In this document: positions 8,034 to 17,181 of the stretch, in pieces
Position numbering within the stretch: the first letter of the stretch is position 1
Layout: every line of letters starts with the position of its first letter
Source of the DNA: Kushneria marisflavi
GTDB taxonomy: Bacteria; Pseudomonadota; Gammaproteobacteria; Pseudomonadales; Halomonadaceae
NCBI RefSeq assembly: GCF_002157205.1
Contig: NZ_CP021358.1
Location: 3,534,001-3,598,000, forward strand
Direction: 5' to 3'
Length of the DNA: 64,000 bases
The notes under the pieces: generated by a model
Told to the model about the DNA's origin: nothing
Database searches by the model: none
What the model saw: only the letters and a program-made list of their open reading frames with translations
Program-made: the position numbers and the translations under genes

Positions 8034-9320
8034 ATGGAAACGTTCACAAATTTCATGGAACAAAATCGTCGTCATTCACGGTGGTATGAAAAGCTTCTAC
8101 TGAGCTATCGTTTTAACCAGGCGCTGGGGCTGGTGATTGCAGTGCTGCTGCCAGCCCTGTTTCAGTGGAACTGGAATCTTGCGCTTGAATGGCAAGTAGA
8201 GCGGTGTATCACTTTGCTGGGTACAGCTGTGGCATATTTGATCGCCATCATTGCCGTACATAGCCTTGTCAATTTTCCAAGAACCAAAGCGTTTTTATAC
8301 ATCATACCCTTCATTACCATTTCATATATTGTAATGATGGCAGTATTGCTTAGTCTGCAAATTCAAATCGAAACAACCCAGATTGTTCTTTCTTATCTGA
8401 TCGCGGTGCTTTATTGCTCGCTGGGTTATCAAATCAGTACACGCTACAGAACACGTAAGTTGGCTGTGGTCCCCTTTGGGCGTGTGCACGAATTTTGTCA
8501 CGATCAAAGCGTCGATTGGCGCTGGCTGGAAAAGCCTGATCTTGAAACAATGCGTGTAGATGGTGTTGTCGCTGACCTTCGCGCTGACCTGGATGACGGC
8601 TGGCAAAAATTTTTGGCTGACTGCACAATCCATCGCATTCCTGTATTTAATGCAAGGCAGATTCACGAATCCATTACTGGTCGAGTACATCTTGATCATC
8701 TATATGAGAACAAGTTCGGAAGCTTAACCCCTAGCGAAAACTATGAGTTTGCCAAGCGCATAATCGATGTTTTCGGGGTCCTGCTGGTGCTGCCGGTGGT
8801 GTTGCCTATCATGCTGGCGACCATCATTATTATTAAAAGAGACGATCCGGGTCCTGCCTTTTTTAATCAGCAGCGTATGGGGTTTCATTGCCGGCCGTTC
8901 AAGCTTTTCAAATTTCGAAGCATGTATATGAATCATGAGGGTCTTGGCTTTACCTCGGAAGGTGAAGACCCACGTATTACACGAGTTGGCAAGGTTATCA
9001 GGAAATATCGTATCGACGAGCTTCCGCAGCTTTTCAATGTACTCAAGGGCGATATGAGTCTTATTGGTCCAAGGCCCGAGTCATGCAGTCTGGCGGAGTG
9101 GTATGAGCGAGATGTTCCCTTCTTCAACTACCGTCACGTTGTACGTCCCGGGATATCAGGATGGGCTCAGGTAGAGCTTGGCTATGCTGCCGAAGTGGAA
9201 GGAATGACCAAAAAGCTCGAGCATGATTTTTACTACATCAAGAACTTTTCTTTCTGGCTGGATGTTCTTATTGTTATCCGCACGATCAAGACCATGCTGA
9301 CAGGCTTCGGCGCTAGATAA
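8034..9320 (+). CDS. Undecaprenyl-phosphate sugar phosphotransferase (WcaJ/WbaP family)
   Basis: Primes repeat-unit synthesis by moving a sugar-1-phosphate from a UDP-sugar to undecaprenyl phosphate. The 428-residue protein has four hydrophobic N-terminal segments (residues about 25-140), a middle cytosolic region, a further membrane hairpin (IIDVFGVLLVLPVVLPIMLATIII), and the C-terminal catalytic domain with FKLFKFRSM, RKYRIDELPQLFNVLKGDMSLIGPRPE and VRPGISGWAQV. These are hallmark motifs of the polyisoprenyl-phosphate hexose-1-phosphate transferase family. Substrate (glucose or galactose) cannot be told from sequence. An intrinsic terminator follows. Confidence 0.92.
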   Translation: METFTNFMEQNRRHSRWYEKLLLSYRFNQALGLVIAVLLPALFQWNWNLALEWQVERCITLLGTAVAYLIAIIAVHSLVNFPRTKAFLYIIPFITISYIVMMAVLLSLQIQIETTQIVLSYLIAVLYCSLGYQISTRYRTRKLAVVPFGRVHEFCHDQSVDWRWLEKPDLETMRVDGVVADLRADLDDGWQKFLADCTIHRIPVFNARQIHESITGRVHLDHLYENKFGSLTPSENYEFAKRIIDVFGVLLVLPVVLPIMLATIIIIKRDDPGPAFFNQQRMGFHCRPFKLFKFRSMYMNHEGLGFTSEGEDPRITRVGKVIRKYRIDELPQLFNVLKGDMSLIGPRPESCSLAEWYERDVPFFNYRHVVRPGISGWAQVELGYAAEVEGMTKKLEHDFYYIKNFSFWLDVLIVIRTIKTMLTGFGAR

Positions 9321-9336
9321 GATCGTGCGTAATATT

Positions 9337-9380
9337 TTCTGGGTATCGACTTTCAAGTCGATGCTCAGAATTTATTTTTT
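9337..9380 (+). terminator. Intrinsic terminator inside the polysaccharide cluster
   Basis: A stem of about 15 bp (9337-9351 with 9356-9370, two G-T pairs) with loop TTCA is followed by TTTATTTTTT. It would split the cluster after the priming transferase unless overridden, for example by an RfaH-modified polymerase loaded at the upstream ops element. Confidence 0.75.
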
Positions 9381-9480
9381 AAAATAATAATTCTGTTCGA
9401 CTCGACAAAAGACTCATGACGTGTCGCACGGTATAAAATAATATCGCGCGACAAAACGATTCGTATTGTGTGGGATTAGC

Positions 9481-10299
9481 ATGTCTAAATATAGTTATAT
9501 AATCAACTCTGGGTGGTGGTGTGGTGAAAAGACACCTGAGAATGAAAAAAGGGTTGAATATGGCTCAAGTGAAATCAGGGGCGTTGCTTTTTTTCGCGAG
9601 TGGTATGAATCGATAAATCGTCATACGTCACCCACCAAAATTATTGTGGTTGATTCCGCTTCACCTACCATTCCTGAATTGCCTGACGATGATCGTATGG
9701 AGTTTGTCAGCATGGATGTGAATGGAGGGCACTCCACAAGTCATATAGGGAAATATGCCGGCTGCACAAGGTGTTTTTTCGTAGGCTTGGCTTATGCTTA
9801 TGCGAGTGAAGCTGATTACTGGGTGTATGTCGAGCAGGACGCATTGCTTTTCGGCAATGGCATTGTTGAACATGCTATTGACAATATGAATTCTGATTTT
9901 ATGTTTGGAGATAGAGGCAATACACCTCAGCCCTTGCAGCAATCAATGATGATCATTCGAAAATCTGCCATCCCTCGTTTTTTAAATGCTTATGCGCGGA
10001 TCAAGGCGACTGATGAAGTCATTACTCCCGAGATGAAGTTTGCGATCGCCTCCACAAAAGTAGCGCAGTGGTTGCCGGAAAGCTTCTTCTTTCAAAGAGA
10101 CTACAGTACTTTCAAAAACAAGTTGATGAACAAGCTGCAATACTGGTTGTTCAAGTACGGCAGAGGATATGACGTTTTCCCTTTTGGCTTCGGTCGTACA
10201 AAGCCGGTTAACTTTGACGAGCGATATGGTTATTTCCAGCACGGTGACGACCAAGAGCTTCAAAATTACAGAGAAGCTGTTAACAAGGATGTATCTTGA
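9481..10299 (+). CDS. Putative glycosyltransferase of unassigned family
   Basis: I do not recognise the family. The 272-residue soluble protein (MSKYSYIINSGWWCGE start) has no membrane segment or signal peptide. It shows IIVVDSAS early, then DYWVYVEQDALLFG, reminiscent of a GT-A fold with an acidic metal-binding cluster (EQD), followed by MIIRKSAI and a C-terminal aromatic-rich region. The position between the priming transferase and a GT4 gene supports a sugar-transfer role. Its stop overlaps the next start (TGATG), so the two are translationally coupled. The frame extends 15 nt upstream, but the ATG at 9481 is preferred. Confidence 0.6.
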   Translation: MSKYSYIINSGWWCGEKTPENEKRVEYGSSEIRGVAFFREWYESINRHTSPTKIIVVDSASPTIPELPDDDRMEFVSMDVNGGHSTSHIGKYAGCTRCFFVGLAYAYASEADYWVYVEQDALLFGNGIVEHAIDNMNSDFMFGDRGNTPQPLQQSMMIIRKSAIPRFLNAYARIKATDEVITPEMKFAIASTKVAQWLPESFFFQRDYSTFKNKLMNKLQYWLFKYGRGYDVFPFGFGRTKPVNFDERYGYFQHGDDQELQNYREAVNKDVS

Positions 10300-11459
10300 T
10301 GAAAGTGCTTCATCTTGTTTCTGATTTCTCAAACTCTTCCGAGACTTTTATTTACGATCTTATCGTAGATATGGAAGAGTTGGGCGTCGATAACCATGTA
10401 GTCACCAATCGACATATTAATAAGATTGAGCGTCCTTTCAGTAAGGTAATTAGTTTTGACATAGACAGTCGTAATATCTTTGAGAAAATTTCGAAGCGTG
10501 GCCGTCGTAAGATCTTTAACGATTACCATGTGTTTGAGCAGCGGAAGCTGCAAAAAGTAGTTGATGATCTCCAGCCGGATGTACTGCATAGTCACTTTAA
10601 TTACTTTTTTGAAAATATACACGATTTGATCGAAAAAGGCTTTCATGGCCGCGTTATTATTTCGACACATGGTATCGATGTTGTGAATAATAAGCTTTAT
10701 GGCCAGCCTCAATACGTCGAAAAGGTCTATAAATGTCAGCAGCATGACAATATTTTTTTTACGGCACCGTCTCATTATTTGAAAAAGAAACTTCAGGATA
10801 TTTTTGGCATTTCGAGCAACAAGATTATTGTGCTCCCTAATTGTGTCAATATCTCCCTGGCCGACTTCGAAGAAAAGAAAATCAAAGTTGATAGCGAAAT
10901 TTCTATTGTTAATATAGGTCGATTTGTAGGGTTTAAAGGTCAAACATATTTGATCGATGCCCTGTCGATGCTGCATGACAATGGATACAAACAGGTCAGC
11001 CTCAAGCTGATCGGATTTGGACCCTTGGAAAATATGCTAAGGCACCAGGCGGCCAATCTTGGACTGGAAAGTGCAGTTGATTTTAAAATAGATCTGCCAC
11101 GTGAAAAAATATTTGAAGAGCTTTCTTCCAGCGATATATATATTCAGTCTTCTGTTCAGGATGAAGAAACTGGTCAGGAGGAAAGCTTTGGGATCGCTGT
11201 GCTTGAAGCTATATCCGTTGGATTACCTATAGTTGTGACTGATAGTGGGGGCCTGCCAGATACTATATGTGAAGCGCCCTATGAACCGATGACACAGATT
11301 ATCAAAGCAAAAAACAGCCGGGCCATTTATCAGGCTGTTATAAATATAATTGAAAGCTCACATCCACCGCTCAAAAAAGAACAGGTAGACGATTTACTTT
11401 CTAATTTCAGTACCGATACCAATCGTAAAAAAATACTTGAGCTATATCGCGGTGTGTGA
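10299..11459 (+). CDS. Glycosyltransferase family 4
   Basis: Retaining GT-B transferase, probably adding a sugar to the lipid-linked repeat unit on the cytoplasmic face. The 386-residue protein has the N-terminal MKVLHLVSDFSNSSETFIYDLIV segment, an HSHFNYFF/ISTHGIDVV region, then the C-terminal GT4 domain with IVNIGRFVGFKGQTYLIDAL and the E-x7-E signature within EESFGIAVLEAISVGLPIV, followed by DSGGLPDTI. Sugar donor and acceptor are unknown. The ATG overlaps the stop of the preceding gene by one base. Codon use is AT-rich like the rest of the cluster. Confidence 0.88.
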   Translation: MKVLHLVSDFSNSSETFIYDLIVDMEELGVDNHVVTNRHINKIERPFSKVISFDIDSRNIFEKISKRGRRKIFNDYHVFEQRKLQKVVDDLQPDVLHSHFNYFFENIHDLIEKGFHGRVIISTHGIDVVNNKLYGQPQYVEKVYKCQQHDNIFFTAPSHYLKKKLQDIFGISSNKIIVLPNCVNISLADFEEKKIKVDSEISIVNIGRFVGFKGQTYLIDALSMLHDNGYKQVSLKLIGFGPLENMLRHQAANLGLESAVDFKIDLPREKIFEELSSSDIYIQSSVQDEETGQEESFGIAVLEAISVGLPIVVTDSGGLPDTICEAPYEPMTQIIKAKNSRAIYQAVINIIESSHPPLKKEQVDDLLSNFSTDTNRKKILELYRGV

Positions 11460-11468
11460 GGAAGTCAA

Positions 11469-12971
11469 ATGAGTAATACGGATGCAATGAACCGGGATTT
11501 AAAGTCCGGTTTTGTTTTTGGCTTCATCGAAAAATACTCGAATCTTATTGTACAGTTTGCTGTTACCATGGTGCTGGCGAGGTTTTTGACACCAAGCGAG
11601 TTTGGTGTTGTTGCCACTGTTATGGTTATTATTTTTTTCTTTAATCTTTTAGGGGAAATGGGGCTTGGTCCAGCTATTATCTATCATAAAGAGCTGACCG
11701 CTGAAGAAATACGAGGGCTTTTCCTGATTTGCTTCGCTTTGGGAATCGCACTATATTTCATTTTTTCAACCGGCGCTTTTATCGCTGTCGATTTTTTCGA
11801 TAACGATATTTATTTCAGTGTCATGCCGCTGATTGGTGCCATGATTCTGTTCTCTGTTGTTTCAATTGTGCCTGAAACATTATTGCGCCGGGAGAAAAGG
11901 TTTAGCGCCGTAGCGATTATTACACTTATTAGCGCTCTTGTGTCAGGTGCTATCGCATGCATTATGGCTTATCGAGGATATGGCGTATATGCATTGGTAT
12001 GGAAGTCCATTATCCATACCGGTATGCGATTCTTTCTGGTATGCATATATGCCGGTTGGAAAAATTTGATAGGTAAAATAGCACTGACTGGATTCAAAAC
12101 AGTGCTGGGGTTTTCTACTTACCAGTTCATGTTCAATTTCCTGAATTACTTTTCCAGAAATTCTGATAAAATTCTGATTTCCAAATTCATTGGTGAAGCG
12201 GCAGTAGGCCTTTACGATATGGCTTATCGTTTGATGATGCTTCCTATCCAGAATATTGCAGGCATTGCGACCGCAGCACTCCAGCCGGTATACAGTACTT
12301 TTGGCCAGAAGGAAGTTGCAAAAAGTTATAATGGCCTTGTAAACAAAATATTCTTTCTCGGGCTTTTTGTCGGCATTTATATTTTTCTGTTTTCAGATAA
12401 AATTATATATGTTCTTTATGGTCCGGGATGGGAGAAGTCGGCGGTCATTCTTCAATGTTTGACGCCCTTTTTGATTTTTCAAATTGTATTGGCGACCACC
12501 GGAGGGATATGGCAAACCCTGGGGCAAACGAGATCACTATTCTACTGTGGGGTTTTCTCTTCGATTACGAGCGTCTCTGCTATCGCAATGGGCGTCTATC
12601 TACAGAGTCTTTATTTGGTAGCATTGTTGCTCTCAATCGCCAGTGTTCTTAATTTTGTGCAGTGCTTCTGGTTATTGCATGTGAAAAATGAGAATTTCAG
12701 GATGGGCTTGCTATTAAAAGGCATGCCCGCCACAGCATTACTTTCCCTTGTTGTTCTAGGCATCATGCTTGGTGCTGTATATATAATGCCTTCACCATTT
12801 AGCTTTATGGATAGTAAAACGCTTTCCAGTCTCTGTGAGCTAACAATCTTTGGGTTTCTTCAATTGTTTATTACCTTGGCTGCAGGTTGGGTGCTTAAGA
12901 ACGAGTCGATTATGTTCTTTGTTCGAATATTGAAAAAGCCCTTAAGAAAAATCAAGTTACGCTCAGAATAA
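11469..12971 (+). CDS. wzx: Lipid-linked oligosaccharide flippase (Wzx/MOP superfamily)
   Basis: Multi-pass membrane protein of 500 residues with about a dozen hydrophobic segments, starting with SGFVFGFIEKYSNLIVQFAVTMVLARFLTPSEFGVVA. This N-terminal pattern is typical of the polysaccharide-transporter branch of the MOP flippase superfamily. It should move undecaprenyl-PP-linked repeat units to the periplasmic face for polymerisation. The start follows GAGGAAG at good spacing, nine nt after the preceding gene. Which repeat unit it handles cannot be read from sequence. Confidence 0.88.
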   Translation: MSNTDAMNRDLKSGFVFGFIEKYSNLIVQFAVTMVLARFLTPSEFGVVATVMVIIFFFNLLGEMGLGPAIIYHKELTAEEIRGLFLICFALGIALYFIFSTGAFIAVDFFDNDIYFSVMPLIGAMILFSVVSIVPETLLRREKRFSAVAIITLISALVSGAIACIMAYRGYGVYALVWKSIIHTGMRFFLVCIYAGWKNLIGKIALTGFKTVLGFSTYQFMFNFLNYFSRNSDKILISKFIGEAAVGLYDMAYRLMMLPIQNIAGIATAALQPVYSTFGQKEVAKSYNGLVNKIFFLGLFVGIYIFLFSDKIIYVLYGPGWEKSAVILQCLTPFLIFQIVLATTGGIWQTLGQTRSLFYCGVFSSITSVSAIAMGVYLQSLYLVALLLSIASVLNFVQCFWLLHVKNENFRMGLLLKGMPATALLSLVVLGIMLGAVYIMPSPFSFMDSKTLSSLCELTIFGFLQLFITLAAGWVLKNESIMFFVRILKKPLRKIKLRSE

Positions 12972-12985
12972 TCGAGTCATAGATA

Positions 12986-13888
12986 ATGAAAATTTCAGTA
13001 GTCATTCCTACTTACCGTAGCAGTAGCTTTATAAAAGACACACTTGAAAGTGTTCATCGATCTGCAGGTGGGCACGATTATGAAGTCATTCTGGTAGATG
13101 ACTGCTCAGATGATGTTCAGGTTTTGGAATCTATTGTTATAGATTCACCGAATACTATTCTGATAAAGAAAGATCAAAAGTCGAATGCTGCCGTGTCAAG
13201 GAATATAGGTATAGAGCGAGCTTCAGGCAGTCATGTTTTTCTGTTGGATTCTGATGATCATTTTAAATCGGACTATGTGAGTGAACGTCTGGATTTTATG
13301 AACCAGCATCAGCATGATTTCTGTTTCGGCGCTTATACAGATGTTTCAATTGACGGAGAGAGGGATTTCATTGAACAGCCTGACGTACGTGATCCGCGTC
13401 ACTACCTTTTCATTGAAGATAAGGATATAAGAACGTCGACCATCAGTTTCTTGGCAGAGCGCAAGGATACCTTTCGTTTTAACGAAAGTCTGAACAAGCA
13501 TCAGGACTGGGGTTTTTTAATCGATACTGCCGAACACAGCAGATCCTGGGGGTATGATCCCGTTCCGGGTGTGCGCCTGAACTGTGATCGTGATGGCCGT
13601 ATGAGCGGTTCCATGAACATGGAAGCCAGCAGGGTATTCATGAGCAAATATCTTGAGGATCCCCGGCATATCAGTGGTTTTGCCAAGCGTCATTTTGTAT
13701 TGGCAGCCCTTCTGAAGGACCATGGTGCCTATCGATTTTTCTCGGATCGCATTATGCCTGAACTTTTGAAGCCAAAGTTCAAAACGATCAAGTTGGCGGG
13801 AGATATGCTTGATAAGCTTGGTTTATTCTTTTTGTTGCCATGTTTGCTTGGCACCTATAAAGCCGTAGCCAGATTAAAAAAATCCTGA
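12986..13888 (+). CDS. Glycosyltransferase family 2
   Basis: Inverting GT-A transferase of 300 residues. The N-terminus has the classic KISVVIPTYRSSSFIKDTLESV pattern with EVILVDDCSDD nucleotide-binding segment, and FLLDSDDHF carries the DxD-type metal site. The C-terminal quarter ends in a short hydrophobic segment (LGLFFLLPCLLGTYKAV), perhaps membrane-associated. It lies 14 bp after the flippase and 11 bp before the polymerase. Donor sugar unknown. Confidence 0.88.
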   Translation: MKISVVIPTYRSSSFIKDTLESVHRSAGGHDYEVILVDDCSDDVQVLESIVIDSPNTILIKKDQKSNAAVSRNIGIERASGSHVFLLDSDDHFKSDYVSERLDFMNQHQHDFCFGAYTDVSIDGERDFIEQPDVRDPRHYLFIEDKDIRTSTISFLAERKDTFRFNESLNKHQDWGFLIDTAEHSRSWGYDPVPGVRLNCDRDGRMSGSMNMEASRVFMSKYLEDPRHISGFAKRHFVLAALLKDHGAYRFFSDRIMPELLKPKFKTIKLAGDMLDKLGLFFLLPCLLGTYKAVARLKKS

Positions 13889-13899
13889 TGGGTTAGTAT

Positions 13900-14958
13900 A
13901 TGACTGCTGAGCTGACATGGTATCTAGTCTTGTGTGTGCTTTCGTTTATTTATTGCTTTTTAAATAAAAGAACGCCACTTGTGCTGATTGTTTATGGTAT
14001 TGCAATTTTCTATCTCTGGATTGTTCGTAATTCAGGGTTTGACTACGATATGGCTGGTTATGCTAAATATCTTTCCAGTACATTGGACTTTGCGACGGCG
14101 TCAACATACTATACGCGAGAATTTGTGTATTGGTTTGGTTCCGGATATTTGTATGAATGGATTCGGGACGATGTCACAACACTTTGGGTGATCGATATTA
14201 TATGGTTAACCCTTCTTTTCTATGCAGTGGGCAACCGCAAGCAGAGTCTGGGTATACCACTGTATGTGGCTCCATTTATGCTGGTATTTTTTCCAGTGCT
14301 GATGGGGTATGAAAACGTATACCGCCAGCTTATTGCCTGTATGTTTATATTGTATGCGTTTTTTGGAGCCAGAAATCTTTTTGTAGCGGGCTTCTTTGGG
14401 TTGCTGGCGCTGTTTACCCATAATGCATCAATTGTATATATGCCTTTGCTCTATCTTTTTGCGGTCACAAAGGGAATGACGGTTCCAAAACTCAGCATGT
14501 TTCACAAAGGCGTCTTTTCCTTTTTGTATCTGTTGATGCTGGGCGGGGTTTACTATTCCTCTCTGGCAGATAGCGAGTTTGCCAAATCATCAAGTACTAC
14601 TGGTTTGCCATTGACTTACGCGTATTTGATGGTATTTATTGCCATGTCCTTTATCGCTTTTTTGATTTCCAATTTCAATTTTAAGCGGTTTTTGAAAAAC
14701 AATATCTCTCTGTCGTACGCCATTTTTACCTTTTTGGCGTTTATACCCGCTTTGGGTGGAGCTCAGGCAGAAAGAATTGGCATGATGCTATTGGTGGTTA
14801 TTGTCCCGATCTTTGCCATGAATCTGGATCGGGCCATGAAAACCCAAAGTGAACGACTCCTCATGCGGATTTTGTTCGTCCTTGTAGGCATCGCGCCAAC
14901 ATTTCTGTTCAGCTCGGCCTTCAACTTTCTTACTACAGCCTCGCGTCAGTTTGGTTAG
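13900..14958 (+). CDS. wzy: EpsG-like polysaccharide polymerase (Wzy role)
   Basis: Polytopic membrane protein of 352 residues with roughly ten hydrophobic segments and an N-terminal IVRNSGFDYDMAGYAKYL stretch like the R-x-G-x-D-x-x-x-Y region of the EpsG family. In a Wzx/Wzy-type cluster it is the best candidate for the periplasmic polymerase. Wzy proteins diverge strongly, so the call depends on topology and context. It is followed three nt later by a GT4 gene. Confidence 0.75.
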   Translation: MTAELTWYLVLCVLSFIYCFLNKRTPLVLIVYGIAIFYLWIVRNSGFDYDMAGYAKYLSSTLDFATASTYYTREFVYWFGSGYLYEWIRDDVTTLWVIDIIWLTLLFYAVGNRKQSLGIPLYVAPFMLVFFPVLMGYENVYRQLIACMFILYAFFGARNLFVAGFFGLLALFTHNASIVYMPLLYLFAVTKGMTVPKLSMFHKGVFSFLYLLMLGGVYYSSLADSEFAKSSSTTGLPLTYAYLMVFIAMSFIAFLISNFNFKRFLKNNISLSYAIFTFLAFIPALGGAQAERIGMMLLVVIVPIFAMNLDRAMKTQSERLLMRILFVLVGIAPTFLFSSAFNFLTTASRQFG

Positions 14959-14961
14959 GGC

Positions 14962-16023
14962 ATGGAGACGATATTGAAAATTGCCCAGATTATTACTGAG
15001 TTCAAGCCAAATGGGCCTGGTTACGTTGTTAAAAACATTGTTGATAACCTGCCGTCTGGTATGGAATCGACTATTTTTTATCTGCGTGGACCATCGACGC
15101 TTGAAGCAAATTGTGGCATTAAACCAATAAGCTTTCGTAATATTAATGTGCTGAAAGGCTTCGACATTGTTCATTCTCACGGTATACGCCCGGATGTGCT
15201 GTCAGCTTATGCAGGAATGTTTAGCAAGAAATCCTTGCATGTTTCCACTTTGCACAATTATGCAAGAGATGAGCTTCTCAACATCTATGGACCGAAAGTG
15301 GCAATGTTGGCTACACCCGTATGGATGGCCACGTGGCGTCGAATGAGTTCGCTGGCAGTATTAACGCAAGATGCCAAGGATTTCTATTCGAGTAGCTTGC
15401 CATTGGAAAAGCTGCATGTGGTTCACAATGGAATTGGCCAACTACCTCATGTAAGTTCGCTTAGTTCGGAAGACGATACCAGGCTTAAAAAGCTGGGTAG
15501 TCAATATCACATTCTAGGGACCAACGCCCATCTTATTCAACGCAAGGGGATAGATCAGGTCATTAGAGCTTTGGTCGATATGCCTGATTGTGCTCTTGTT
15601 ATTGTAGGAGATGGGCCTTATCGGCAAACATTGATTGAGCTTGCCGAGGAAATGAAGGTTTCAGAACGCTGCTGGTTTGCCGGACACCGCAACAATATTG
15701 CTGCTTTTCTGCCGCATTATGATGCCTACATTATGCCCAGTCGGAGCGAAGGCTTCGGGCTTGCCTTATTGGAAGCAATGGAGGCCAAACTGCCCTGCAT
15801 CTGTAGTGATATCAATGTTTTTAGAGAGATTATGGGAGATCAAGCTGCCTTCTTCACCCTTGAAGATCCTGATTCTCTTGGCAGCGCGGCCCGTTTTGCG
15901 CTCAACCATCGTGAAGAGTTGGCCGATGGTGGGTACAAGAGATACTTGCAGAAGTTTACCGGTGAAGCCATGGGCAAGGCATATGCCGAGTTCTATAGCA
16001 ACGTCATGTCCGGGCGCAAGTAA
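14962..16023 (+). CDS. Glycosyltransferase family 4
   Basis: GT-B transferase of 353 residues. The N-terminal domain has KIAQIITEFKPNGPGYVVKNI and DIVHSHGIRPD; the C-terminal domain shows GTNAHLIQRKGIDQVIRAL, IVGDGPYR and the E-x7-E motif within SEGFGLALLEAMEAKLPCI. It is coupled closely to the preceding polymerase (three nt gap). A TTG a few codons downstream is an alternative start, but the ATG at 14962 gives the usual length. It presumably adds one residue of the repeat unit; specificity unknown. Confidence 0.88.
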   Translation: METILKIAQIITEFKPNGPGYVVKNIVDNLPSGMESTIFYLRGPSTLEANCGIKPISFRNINVLKGFDIVHSHGIRPDVLSAYAGMFSKKSLHVSTLHNYARDELLNIYGPKVAMLATPVWMATWRRMSSLAVLTQDAKDFYSSSLPLEKLHVVHNGIGQLPHVSSLSSEDDTRLKKLGSQYHILGTNAHLIQRKGIDQVIRALVDMPDCALVIVGDGPYRQTLIELAEEMKVSERCWFAGHRNNIAAFLPHYDAYIMPSRSEGFGLALLEAMEAKLPCICSDINVFREIMGDQAAFFTLEDPDSLGSAARFALNHREELADGGYKRYLQKFTGEAMGKAYAEFYSNVMSGRK

Positions 16024-16152
16024 TTTATTTGCGAATGCCAATATCCGTTTGAAGACAGTATGCCGACATTGATCGCTGTTACGCCTGGCAGTCTATATCA
16101 GGTGTATGGCAGACGATGTGGCTGCCAAATCAATAAGCAGGAAAACGATCAA

Positions 16153-16974
16153 ATGAAATTTTCGGTGTTGATGTCTGTATATGACAAGGAGTCGCCGCGC
16201 TTTTTACGTGAGTGCCTTGAAAGCATCAGGACACAGAGTGTGCAACCTGATGAGGTTGTCATTGTTGAAGACGGTCCCATCAACGATCAGCTGCATGACG
16301 CGCTTGATGACTATCGCCCCACACTGAATATTGTTTCTGTCAAACTCCCTCAAAATAAAGGTTTGGGAGAGGCTCTGAATACAGGGCTTGAACACTGCCG
16401 TAACGATCTTGTGGCGAGAATGGATACCGACGATCACTGCTGTCCGGGTCGCTTCGAATTGCAGGTCAACTATATGACGGCCCATCCTGAAGTTGACATG
16501 CTGGGTGGTGCAATTGCCGAATTCAACGAAGATCCGCAAAAACCTCATGCCATACGTGAGCTACCTACCGGCAAGGAACAGGTGGCACGCTTTGCTCGTT
16601 CGCGCTGTCCGGTCAATCACATGACGGTCATGTTTCGCCGTGCCGCTATTCTCAAGGCCGGTGGTTATCAGCACTTTCTTGGAATTGAAGACTATTATCT
16701 TTGGGCGCGCCTGCTTTGCCAGGGAAGCCATATCGATAATGTCAGCGATATTCTGGTCAACGCTCGTGTTGGTAATGGCATGTTGGCAAGACGTCGTGGC
16801 TGGCACTATTTCAAGCAGGATGTGAAGCTTCAGAAGAAGTTTCTTGATATGGGATTTGTAGGCCCCGGTACCATGTGTATGAACGTGCTCAAAAGAGCTC
16901 CGTTGCGGCTCATGCCGGAAAAGCTTCTTGCTGCTGTTTACCAGGGCGTTCTTCGTAAAAAGCCGGTGGCCTGA
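16153..16974 (+). CDS. Glycosyltransferase family 2
   Basis: GT-A transferase of 273 residues with MKFSVLMSVYDKESPRFLRECLESI, VIVEDGP, and the metal site MDTDDHCCPGRF. The pattern resembles amylovoran-type (AmsE-like) beta-glycosyltransferases. The frame opens upstream at 16060, but AGGAAA before the ATG at 16153 and the family N-terminus support the shorter form. It is the last gene of the polysaccharide cluster, ending 35 bp before a strong terminator. Confidence 0.87.
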   Translation: MKFSVLMSVYDKESPRFLRECLESIRTQSVQPDEVVIVEDGPINDQLHDALDDYRPTLNIVSVKLPQNKGLGEALNTGLEHCRNDLVARMDTDDHCCPGRFELQVNYMTAHPEVDMLGGAIAEFNEDPQKPHAIRELPTGKEQVARFARSRCPVNHMTVMFRRAAILKAGGYQHFLGIEDYYLWARLLCQGSHIDNVSDILVNARVGNGMLARRRGWHYFKQDVKLQKKFLDMGFVGPGTMCMNVLKRAPLRLMPEKLLAAVYQGVLRKKPVA

Positions 16975-17008
16975 TACGACCGCTTGATAAAGTAATTGCA
17001 GTACATTT

Positions 17009-17046
17009 GCCCCGATACAGGCTTAAAGCCTGTATCGGGGCTTTTT
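17009..17046 (+). terminator. Strong intrinsic terminator of the polysaccharide operon
   Basis: GCCCCGATACAGGC (17009-17022) pairs perfectly with GCCTGTATCGGGGC (17028-17041), 14 bp with a five-nt loop, followed by five T. Confidence 0.93.
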
Positions 17047-17181
17047 GATTTTCAGACGATGATTGCGTGATAAGACACCCAAAATCAGTGTTGCTCGGCT
17101 TATGCAAAATAGCCCAACAGGCTCGGCTGGCATTGATGTACCACGTATAGTGTTCAAACAAGTGGGACAGGAAACGAACTC

